This document shows, piece by piece, positions 26,162-34,200 of a stretch of DNA of 64,000 bases. Origin of the DNA: Leeia speluncae (GTDB lineage Bacteria > Pseudomonadota > Gammaproteobacteria > Burkholderiales > Leeiaceae). Location of the stretch: assembly GCF_020564625.1 (NCBI RefSeq), contig NZ_JAJBZT010000007.1, forward strand, positions 149,202 to 213,201, written 5' to 3'. The notes under the pieces were generated by a model that ran no database searches, was not told the origin of the DNA, and saw nothing but the letters and a program-made list of their open reading frames with translations. A program made the translations under genes and the position numbers. How positions within the stretch are numbered: the first letter of the stretch is position 1; every line of letters begins with the position of its first letter.

Positions 26162-26476
26162 TTACTCCACTTCTATCCACACTTTTCCACCTTCTACTTT
26201 GGTGGGGAAGGTCGGCAGGTTGACACACACCGGCGCACCTTGTGCTTTACCTGTTCGGTAGTCAAAGCGACCGTTATGTTTCGGGCATTCGATGATGTGA
26301 TCCATGACTAGCCCATTAGACAGGTGGACTTTTTCGTGGGTGCAATGGCCTGCCGTAGCAAAAAACTCACTATCTGGAGAGCGGTAAATCGCGTAGGTAA
26401 GACCATTGTGGTCAAACCGGCTGACATCTTCTTCATCAATGTCTTCAATTTCGCAAACTTCAATCCACTGGCTCAT
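26162..26476 (-). CDS. Rieske-type 2Fe-2S ferredoxin (MocE-like)
   Basis: A 104-aa soluble Rieske ferredoxin. Both ligand boxes are complete: AGHCTHEKVHLSNG (Cys-X-His) and IECPKHNGRFDYRTG (Cys-X2-His). It is the electron carrier between the reductase encoded just downstream and the oxygenase encoded upstream. AAGGAG lies at a suitable distance upstream of the ATG. Confidence 0.88.
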   Translation of the reverse strand: MSQWIEVCEIEDIDEEDVSRFDHNGLTYAIYRSPDSEFFATAGHCTHEKVHLSNGLVMDHIIECPKHNGRFDYRTGKAQGAPVCVNLPTFPTKVEGGKVWIEVE

Positions 26477-26548
26477 TTTGTATCTCCTTTTTGGGAATCA
26501 CCTATGTATGGGTGATTCCATTTGTTATTTTTTAATGGTGATTCGTTG

Positions 26549-27586
26549 TTAGTTGCTTTGTGGCAATGCACGGCGGATGCAGTAAGTTGGGTCACTGCGT
26601 TGGCGCATAATGGCGGGGAAAATTTCTTTGTAAGCCGCCCACAAGCTTTGCGGTGTTGGTGCGCATTGGCTCTTAATTAGCGCGTGTAATTGGGGTAGGT
26701 TATAAAACGGTACCATTGGGAACATATGGTGTTCGATGTGGTAATTCATGTTCATGTACATGAAGGCAGAGATTGGGTTAAAGATCACCGTACGGGTATT
26801 TAGGCGGTGGTCTAATACATCTTCAGCTAAACCTGCATGCTGAGTAATGTTAAAAATTTGGGTGAGTGGTGAGCCATAAAAGCGCGGTAAGACTACAAAC
26901 ATAGCGGGCAAGATGCTTTGGCTATAGAAACATGCAGCAACTGTCGCGGCATAAATTAGTGTATGGATGCGGCTAGAGAAAATCATTTTCGGGATTTCTG
27001 ACGCTGGAACAAACGAGCGTGTTGCTGGGCTAACCACACCAAACGCATGCTTAATGGTTCGGAAAAACTCGATGGAGCCCGCTTTTAGAAAGAAGAAATC
27101 TGCCAACCAACCTAAAATGCTAAATGGTCTTGGAAAGGCGATCTCTCTATCGTTGCCGACAATAAGGGTATCTGTATGATGCCTTGCATGGCTCCAGCGC
27201 CAAAACACAGTTTCGTGTAACGCCATAAAAGACGTCACTTGAAAAAAGAAGGTATTTAACCATTGGGTTTTAAAAGGCGTGCCGTGAGATAGCTCATGTG
27301 AGCCATGTTCTCCCGCTGCATAAAATAGGCCGTACACAAAAAAGGCCGGAATTGCCCACAGCGTCCCCCAAGAGAAATACGCCAACACACCAAAGGCAAT
27401 TAATAAAGCTAACCAAGACCCAAGCCAAGCAAGCGCCTTTTTATCATCCCGCTGCATGAGTTGTTTCATCACCTTGCGGTCTACCGTACAAGCAAACCAT
27501 TCTGCCGATACCAAGCCCTTGTCTGCTGCTTCTTTACCGCATGGGCCTTCCAGGCTGTAATCTCTACATTTGATAGAATCTATCAT
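26549..27586 (-). CDS. Membrane di-iron oxygenase, fatty acid desaturase family (MocD-like)
   Basis: A 345-aa integral-membrane protein. The three His boxes of the desaturase/hydroxylase superfamily are present: HGSHELSHG, HARHH and HIEHH. Four hydrophobic segments lie between 55-95 and 205-235. It heads the operon with Rieske ferredoxin and reductase, so it is an oxygenase supplied by that chain. Homologues called MocD take part in oxidative demethylation of the rhizopine methyl-scyllo-inosamine; ordinary lipid desaturation is less likely with a soluble Rieske partner. A palindrome TGATAGA-A-TCTATCA overlaps the start codon. Confidence 0.8.
   Translation of the reverse strand: MIDSIKCRDYSLEGPCGKEAADKGLVSAEWFACTVDRKVMKQLMQRDDKKALAWLGSWLALLIAFGVLAYFSWGTLWAIPAFFVYGLFYAAGEHGSHELSHGTPFKTQWLNTFFFQVTSFMALHETVFWRWSHARHHTDTLIVGNDREIAFPRPFSILGWLADFFFLKAGSIEFFRTIKHAFGVVSPATRSFVPASEIPKMIFSSRIHTLIYAATVAACFYSQSILPAMFVVLPRFYGSPLTQIFNITQHAGLAEDVLDHRLNTRTVIFNPISAFMYMNMNYHIEHHMFPMVPFYNLPQLHALIKSQCAPTPQSLWAAYKEIFPAIMRQRSDPTYCIRRALPQSN
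27571..27585. promoter_or_regulatory. Candidate LacI-type operator at the mocD-like start
   Basis: The 15-base palindrome TGATAGA-A-TCTATCA covers the translation start of the minus-strand oxygenase gene. It matches the palindrome before the divergent LacI gene (27738-27753) in both half-sites. Confidence 0.6.
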
Positions 27587-27737
27587 TTTATCATCCTCTT
27601 TTTCACGATTATTGTTGATTGTTTATGAACACATTCATCACAATCTTTGTGTGATAGAGTATTATTTAAGCTTGACATTACTTGCAATACATAGGCTATT
27701 TTGCATTTCAATTTCTATCAAAAATAAAAATCAAAGT

Positions 27738-27753
27738 TTGATAGATCTATCAA
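27738..27753. promoter_or_regulatory. Candidate LacI-type operator before the regulator gene
   Basis: The perfect 16-base palindrome TTGATAGATCTATCAA lies 12 bases upstream of the regulator ATG. It shares TGATAGA / TCTATCA halves with the site at 27571. It has the symmetry of a LacI/GalR operator, although the centre is not the usual CG. Confidence 0.6.
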
Positions 27754-27765
27754 GGATTGATAAAA

Positions 27766-28791
27766 ATGAAACCCACAATGGAAGACGTGGCAAAAGTCGC
27801 TGGGGTAGGGGTAGCAACGGTAGATCGGGTCATAAACAAACGGGCTGCTGTGCGCCCTGAAACCGCGCAAAAAGTACTAGAAGCCGCGGAGCAAATTGGA
27901 TTTCAACGCACGGGTTTAATCAAGAATCGAATCAAAGAACAAAGTGCAGGTTTGCATCTAGGCTTTATTTTGCAAAAGCAAACGACGCAGTTTTATAAAG
28001 ACCTAGGTGACGCTATCCAATTGCAAGGCAAGCAAAGCCCGTTCCCCATTGCGAAGACATCTGTTATTTATCTAGATGATTTAAGTCCTCAGGTCATTGC
28101 AGACGAATTGTTAACTTTGGGTGAAAAAGTCGATGCAATTGCCTTGGTATCAACAGACCATCCTCTGGTGAATCAGGCCATTCAATTGTTGGCGGAAAAA
28201 GGTAAACCGGTGATTTCATTGTTAAGCGACCTTACCGCAGAAAGCTGTGCCGGTTTTGTAGGGATTGATCACCGTAAAATAGGACGTATGGCAGCATGGA
28301 ATATCCAGCAACTTTGTCCTCAGCCGGGCAAGATCGGCTTAATTGTGGGAAGCCATCGATATCTATGCCAAGAACTCAGTGAAATGAGTTTTCGCTCTTT
28401 CTTTAGAGAGCATGCGCCAGACTTTCAAATTCTCGAAACACTGGTTAGCTTGGAAGACATTGCGCTGGCAGAGTCTGCAACCTTAGAGCTCTTAAAACAG
28501 CATCCAGACTTAACGGCTATTTTTGTTGCTGGCGGCGGGATAGAAGGGGTGATCAAAGGGCTACAAAGTACAGCCTTAAACAAGCATATCGTTACCATCT
28601 GCCTAGACCTGACGCGTATTACTCAACAAGCGTTAATCGATGGTGTCGTAGATACCATCTTGTCTCACCCAATGGAGTGGATGGTTTCGAAACTACTAGA
28701 AAGTATGGTGCAAACCTGCAAACTACCAGACTTTAAGCGGGTAATTAATGTCACCTTACCGGCACTAACATTTACAACTGCCAATGTATAA
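27766..28791 (+). CDS. LacI-family transcriptional regulator
   Basis: A 341-aa repressor. The N-terminal HTH and hinge (EDVAKVAGVGVATVDRVINKRAAVRPETAQKV begins here, residues about 5-60) is typical of LacI. The rest is a type I periplasmic-binding-like sugar sensor, with HPLVNQAIQLLAEKGKPVIS and FVGIDHRKIGRMAAWNI. It is divergent from the Moc-like oxygenase operon and probably represses it in the absence of a sugar or cyclitol ligand. AGGA lies 9 bases before the chosen ATG; a TTG three codons earlier is possible. Confidence 0.88.
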   Translation: MKPTMEDVAKVAGVGVATVDRVINKRAAVRPETAQKVLEAAEQIGFQRTGLIKNRIKEQSAGLHLGFILQKQTTQFYKDLGDAIQLQGKQSPFPIAKTSVIYLDDLSPQVIADELLTLGEKVDAIALVSTDHPLVNQAIQLLAEKGKPVISLLSDLTAESCAGFVGIDHRKIGRMAAWNIQQLCPQPGKIGLIVGSHRYLCQELSEMSFRSFFREHAPDFQILETLVSLEDIALAESATLELLKQHPDLTAIFVAGGGIEGVIKGLQSTALNKHIVTICLDLTRITQQALIDGVVDTILSHPMEWMVSKLLESMVQTCKLPDFKRVINVTLPALTFTTANV

Positions 28792-28819
28792 CTAGCATTT
28801 ACCTTTAGCGGAAAACCAG

Positions 28820-29212
28820 ATGATAAAACACCTAGACCATCTAGTGCTTACCACTGCCAACTTATCGGCTTGCACCTATTTCTATACCGAAGTGCTTGGC
28901 ATGCAAAAAGAAGAATTTATTGGCGGAACGCCTCCCGTGAAACGACTAGCGTTCAAGTTTGGTTTTCAGAAAATCAATATCCATGAAAAAGGAAAGGAAT
29001 TTCTACCCAAAGCCACACTCCCCACACCAGGTGCGCTAGATCTATGCTTTATTGTGAGTCTGCCGTTAGCTGATGTGGTCGCACAGTTACAGACGCATCA
29101 CATTGCAATAGAAGAAGGCCCTGTTACCAGAACTGGCGCAGTGGGGAAAATTACTTCAGTGTATGTCAGAGACCCAGATGGGAATTTAATTGAGCTTTCC
29201 GAGTACGATTAA
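28820..29212 (+). CDS. VOC-family (glyoxalase/bleomycin resistance-like) protein
   Basis: A 130-aa protein with two beta-alpha-beta3 modules of the vicinal-oxygen-chelate fold. HLDHLVLTTANLSACTYFYTE opens the first module and VYVRDPDGNLIELSEY closes the second, with His and Glu at metal-ligand positions. It follows the LacI gene after 28 bases on the same strand. Its last 47 bases overlap the end of the convergent heme oxygenase gene. Substrate unknown. Confidence 0.82.
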   Translation: MIKHLDHLVLTTANLSACTYFYTEVLGMQKEEFIGGTPPVKRLAFKFGFQKINIHEKGKEFLPKATLPTPGALDLCFIVSLPLADVVAQLQTHHIAIEEGPVTRTGAVGKITSVYVRDPDGNLIELSEYD

Positions 29213-29777
29213 GCTTTGCACATTCATCAAAATGGGCAATAAAAAAAGAAAATGTCGCTTTTGCGGCTTCTGTGGCATCTTCCTGATTGAGATGAGGCAG
29301 GCGTGGCGTAAGATAATTCCAAAAACGTTGCCAGCGCGTATATCCCTCTGATTCTGAAAAAAAACGGCACGGCAGTGAAATGGTTGAATGGTGATGCAAA
29401 TGTTTTGCAATAACACTACCACCAAGATGCGAACCTTCTAATACATATAAGCCACCGACAATTGCTGACTCACTCTCAAAAGTGGGTAAGGGAATTGAAC
29501 ATGGTAATAACTGTGCTTTCAAGTCTTGCAAGTCTTTGGCTATTAAGGCTGCACGAGGTGAGAATTTTTCTAATGGCAGATAGTCGGATAATGCAATTTC
29601 GAGTGCTTCTGTTGGGCCAAATAGCGCTGTTAATGCGATCGTATAATTCACTTCACTAATAGGCGTGCTCAGCAGACCGCGCAACATTTCATGATGATCT
29701 AACGCTCGGTGAAAATCGGTTGTAGCCGATTTCAACTGCTTCGCCATGTCAGGGAATATACCGGCAGGCATTTTCAT
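29166..29777 (-). CDS. bphO: Heme oxygenase, biliverdin-producing
   Basis: A 203-aa bacteriophytochrome-associated heme oxygenase, which opens heme to biliverdin, iron and CO. The proximal His is probably that of TTDFHRALDHHEML near residue 23. The distal helix GLYVLEGSHLGGSVIAKHL is diagnostic. The ATG at 29777 overlaps the stop of the phytochrome gene (ATGA), so the two are translationally coupled: the enzyme makes the chromophore for the upstream product. An ATG at 29810 would also be in frame. Confidence 0.9.
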   Translation of the reverse strand: MKMPAGIFPDMAKQLKSATTDFHRALDHHEMLRGLLSTPISEVNYTIALTALFGPTEALEIALSDYLPLEKFSPRAALIAKDLQDLKAQLLPCSIPLPTFESESAIVGGLYVLEGSHLGGSVIAKHLHHHSTISLPCRFFSESEGYTRWQRFWNYLTPRLPHLNQEDATEAAKATFSFFIAHFDECAKLNRTRKAQLNSHLGL

Positions 29778-31237
29778 CGCTTTTTTTCTTGCAAAAGTGT
29801 TTCTCGGCATTTGAGTGCAAACAATCGGTTCTCATTCGTCCAAGGACGGCTATACCCTAATCGTTTTTCCACCCATTTTTCAAATGAGCGCCTTGGAGCA
29901 ATACCAAGTAACCCATCATGGTACTCGATCGGTTTTTCGGGAGTTCCTCCCCATTCGACCTCGTACACGTATTCTGCGCGGGTTAGGTATACCCTTGTTT
30001 GTGCTTGTGAGTCGCCTTGCGGTCGTCCAAACTTAATGGCTAGCACCCCGGCAATCTCAGATAAAGGCATACCATCTACTTGTTTATGTAAGTGATCACT
30101 AGACCAGATCAACTCGGATTGTTCAGTAACAAACCAATGATCCAAATAATCTAATGCTTCAGACGAAAAACACAAACCAACCCCAAGCGCCAGATTGTTT
30201 TGCACCAAAATGGCTCCATCGGCATTGAATTCTTCGATTAGCCAAGCACCAAGCTCAGGCCATGCAGTACCTAAATCTCCATGTCTTTGTAGGATTTGTT
30301 CAAAGGGTTTAAATCGTTGTGCGATGCTATCTATTAAGCGAAGACGGCGTTGAGATAGATAGCTGATTAAGGTGAGGGTATGGTTTTTTACTTCACTCTG
30401 AGCAAGCTGTAATTCGTGAACAGTTGGATAGGCGGCCATCTGATGGTGAGCTGCAATTAGGGCAAATAACTTTCCACTCACTACAATTGGGAATGATAAC
30501 GATGCCCGTACCCCCATATTTTGCAAATACACTCGATGCATTTCCGATACGCTGCGTAAATCGGTAAAACTCAGATCAACCGGCGTTTCTTCGCCTACAA
30601 TAGGAACGGCATCAGCCACTACGTCTGGAATCAAGCGCCAAGGGTTTTTGATGTACAAGGCCCTAGCAATATGCGGAATATCTGAATCGGGGAATCTCAA
30701 TCCCAAATAACTGCCATATGCATCGGTTAATCGGGCTTCCGCCACCACTTCACCATCACCATTATCATGGAAAAGGTAGTACATCACCCGCTGAAATCCG
30801 GTCAATTCGGCAACCCGATTGACTAGAATCTTCCTTGCTTCTAACAGGCTCTCTTCATCCTGAATCATCACAGGTAAGCCCATGTATAAACGATTCCGAA
30901 TATCTGTTGCTCTAGAAGACAGGAACTCTAAAATAATTTGACCATTTTCCCCACGGCTAATGATGACATCGACTTGCTGTCGCATACCGTTTTGCAAGTG
31001 CTCAACGATTAACCTTTTTCCGGGTTCTTTGGATAATTGCGAAGCCAACACCTGTAGTTCATCTGGTAATTGACTATGAAGGGTAGGAGGGTAAATGAAA
31101 AAGTCGGCTATATTCTTAGCATAATGGGTAATGCATCCCGCTTCATTGGCAACTATCAATGTGCCATGCGACAAAATATGGCCCGACAAATGTAATAACT
31201 CTTGCTCACAAGTCGATATCTGCTCAATATGGTTCAT
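29774..31237 (-). CDS. bphP: Bacteriophytochrome photosensory module without output domain
   Basis: A 487-aa PAS-GAF-PHY protein that should bind biliverdin and sense red/far-red light. Cys10 in ISTCEQELLHLSGHI is at the biliverdin-attachment position of bacteriophytochromes. The GAF domain has FPDSDIPHIARALY (DIP motif) and FALIAAHHQ. The PHY tongue carries PRRSFEKW (PRxSF). The protein ends at the close of PHY; there is no histidine kinase, although family members normally go on for 230 or more residues. Its ATG overlaps the stop of the CheB/CheR/GGDEF/EAL gene (ATGA) and its stop overlaps bphO. It therefore probably acts in trans on the large signalling protein. Confidence 0.9.
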   Translation of the reverse strand: MNHIEQISTCEQELLHLSGHILSHGTLIVANEAGCITHYAKNIADFFIYPPTLHSQLPDELQVLASQLSKEPGKRLIVEHLQNGMRQQVDVIISRGENGQIILEFLSSRATDIRNRLYMGLPVMIQDEESLLEARKILVNRVAELTGFQRVMYYLFHDNGDGEVVAEARLTDAYGSYLGLRFPDSDIPHIARALYIKNPWRLIPDVVADAVPIVGEETPVDLSFTDLRSVSEMHRVYLQNMGVRASLSFPIVVSGKLFALIAAHHQMAAYPTVHELQLAQSEVKNHTLTLISYLSQRRLRLIDSIAQRFKPFEQILQRHGDLGTAWPELGAWLIEEFNADGAILVQNNLALGVGLCFSSEALDYLDHWFVTEQSELIWSSDHLHKQVDGMPLSEIAGVLAIKFGRPQGDSQAQTRVYLTRAEYVYEVEWGGTPEKPIEYHDGLLGIAPRRSFEKWVEKRLGYSRPWTNENRLFALKCRETLLQEKKR

Positions 31238-34200
31238 GCGGTAGCCCCTTCTGCACGCAGTAGGGCCTCAAATGCAGACGATTCTAGAGGACGGCTGAGT
31301 AAATATCCTTGCACGGAATCACAGTCATGTTGCACAAGCCAGTTTAGCTGCTCATCAGATTCCACACCTTCTGCAATCGTATGTAAATCTAATGCTTTGG
31401 CTAATCCTAGTACCGCCTTAGCAATTGCCTCGTCTTCAGGGTCTTTACCCAACCCATCTACAAAACTCTTGTCTATTTTTAATTCATGCAAAGGTAAACG
31501 TTTTAGATAAGATAATGAGGAGTATCCAGTGCCAAAGTCATCGATCGCAATATTTACCCCCGCACAATTCAATTCGTCTAAGTTGGATGTGACTACTTGG
31601 CTATTTTCTAGCAATGCACCTTCGGTAATTTCTACTTGAATCAATTGAGTGGAAATGTTGGCATTCATGATTTTATCAATTAATTTACTAGCAAACATGG
31701 GCTCACGGATAGAGCGTGCGGATACGTTAAACGCAATTGGAGGAATCACAAAGCCTTGGGCTTGCCATGCTATCAATTGGTTAATTAAAAGCATCTCCAC
31801 TGTTTGCGTTAATTCGATCACTAATCCAGATGCCTCTGCAACAGGGATAAACTCTGCTGGTGGTACATTGCCTAGTTCAGGGTCTTGCCAGCGAAGCAAT
31901 GCCTCTGCACCAATTAATAAGGGTTGATGAGCGATTGCATATTTTGGTTGGAACACTAAGCGTAAGCGATTTTTACGCATGGCTTCTCTCAGTGCGCCCT
32001 CTAAAATAGCGCGTTTCATGAGCCTTACTTGTAAATCTGCACGATAAAACTCAACCCGATTTCGGCCCAACTCTTTTGCTCTATACATTGCCGCATCAGC
32101 AGAGCGCACCAAGCTAGTTGCATCTTGGTGATCATCGGGATAAAACGCAACGCCGATACTGGCTGATACAAATAAGGTACGTCCCTGAACAATAAATGAA
32201 GCGGATAGATCATTTAAAATACGGTTAGCCACTTCACTGACCGACGTAGGGGTGCAATCCGATAAAATAGCCGTAAATTCATCACCTCCCAGTCTTGCTA
32301 CGGTATCTACATCTCTTACGACTGCACGGAGTCGATTGGCCGCTTCTCGCAATAGTTCGTCACCAACATCATGTCCTAAGGTATCGTTAATCGTCTTAAA
32401 GTCATCTAAATCAATAAACAGCAATGCTAATTGTTGTTTGTTTCTACTTGCCGTCGCAAGGTCGTGTTTTAAGCGATCATTAAATAAAGCGCGATTAGGC
32501 AACCCGGTTAATGCATCATGGGTAGATAGGTACTCTGCTTTTTGCTGAGATGTCTTGATCTCCGCAATATCAGAGAAGATCGCAATAAAATGCTCCGTAT
32601 TGCCGTGATTATCATCTAGTAGGTTAATGGTTAGCCAGCAAGGGTATTCTTCACCTGATCGATGCTTATTCCAAATTTCCCCCTGCCAAAATCCTTTTTC
32701 CTTGAGCGAAGCCCAAAGTTGCTGATAAAAGACTTCAGAATGTTTCTCTGATTTTAGAAATTGTAGCGGCTGACCAATTGCCTCTGAGCCATAACCTGTG
32801 ATCCGTTGAAAGGCTGTATTCACCGTCTGGATAATCGCATTTGAATCTGTCACTACAATGGCTTCACCCGCCTGTTCAAACACTTGCGCATTAATTCTTA
32901 GTTGCTCTGCGGCTTGTTTAGATAGGGTGATATCCTCGGCTTCGATAATAAAAGCACTAGGTTCGCCATTGATATCATGGAGAATTTGGTGGACAGTTTT
33001 TAAATATCTCGGCCCATCTTTACCAGGAATCATATGTTCACCAGAACACGATTCACCGGTACGCAACGCTCTAAGGTCTAACTCCCATAAAGAGGTAGCT
33101 ATGTCTGCAGACATCAAAGAAAAATTGGATTTTCCTTGATATTCATCGGCTGATAATCCAAAAAACATTAAAAAACGGCTATTTGCATATTGATAATGTC
33201 CATGCAAATCCTTCATCGCAAAGATCACCGTTGTTTTTTCCATCAACGCAAGTAGGCGATTTTGTGAAGCCATTAGCTGAGATTGTGTTTTTGCAACGTC
33301 AGTAATATCGATTAGGCACGTTACTAGGGTGCGAATATGACCATCAGAGTCAAAACCAGGGGTAATCACTAGACGTTGAACTTGCTCTAGGTCTGAGATA
33401 ATTTCTTCGATAATTTCCCCATGCTCAATGACCTGATAAAGCTTTGCTGGCAGCTCGGCAAGTTTGCTAGGCAGGCGCAGACTGTGCACGTTTTGGTTTA
33501 GTGCGGTTGTACGTAAGTCACATGCTTTTGCCGCACTCTTATTAAAACGAATGAGCTCCGCGTGCTGATCAAATACCATAATGGGAAAATGCAAAGCATC
33601 ATATAAATGCACATATTCTTCGGTTAGTATGCCAAGCTCGTAAGTTTTGACATTTAACTCTTCATTTAGGCTAATTAACTCTTCGTTTGTGGCTTGTAAT
33701 TCTTGGTTAGCCGCTTCAAGTTCTTCGTTGGTGGCTTGTAATTCTTCATTCGCTGCTTGTGCTTCTTCATTGAGTGTTTGCATCTCTTCATTGGAGGTCG
33801 CCATTTCCTCCACAAGGGTTTGCAAATGCTCTCTGGTAACGAGCAGTTCGTCTTCCATTTCTAGGGTTTGTGAGACAGGGCGCATTTCATCCGGTAGCAC
33901 AGCTTCTACCGGAATAATCAATACCAAGGTGTATTGCGTACCGGCATCATGAAGTGGGGAGACCAACAAATACACCCATTCAGATTCGAGTTTGCGCTGG
34001 CGGCCGTGCTGCGCCTGGTTTTCTTGCCTAGCACGGTGCATCATCGATAAAAGTTCTCCTCGAAGAGCAGGTAAGATGACTTCAGAGGCAATACATCTTG
34101 TTGCACCTTCTGGAAACTTCAGAAATTTGTCTACTTGACCTGCTGCATGTTGAATTGCACCATCTCGATCACACAACACGCACGTGACGCCTAGCTGTTG

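Noticed and set aside
26549..27586. Ordinary membrane lipid desaturase
   Set aside because: The His boxes allow it, but the adjoining Rieske ferredoxin, reductase and TIM-barrel genes fit a catabolic MocD-type oxygenase better.
27570..27860. A 96-codon plus-strand ORF overlapping the LacI start
   Set aside because: It spans the divergent promoter and runs out of frame into the HTH of the LacI gene; it has no family features.
33647..33952. Serine/alanine-rich repetitive plus-strand ORF
   Set aside because: It is the antisense image of the NEEL/ATNEEL coiled-coil repeats of the minus-strand CheB-CheR protein and has no ribosome site.
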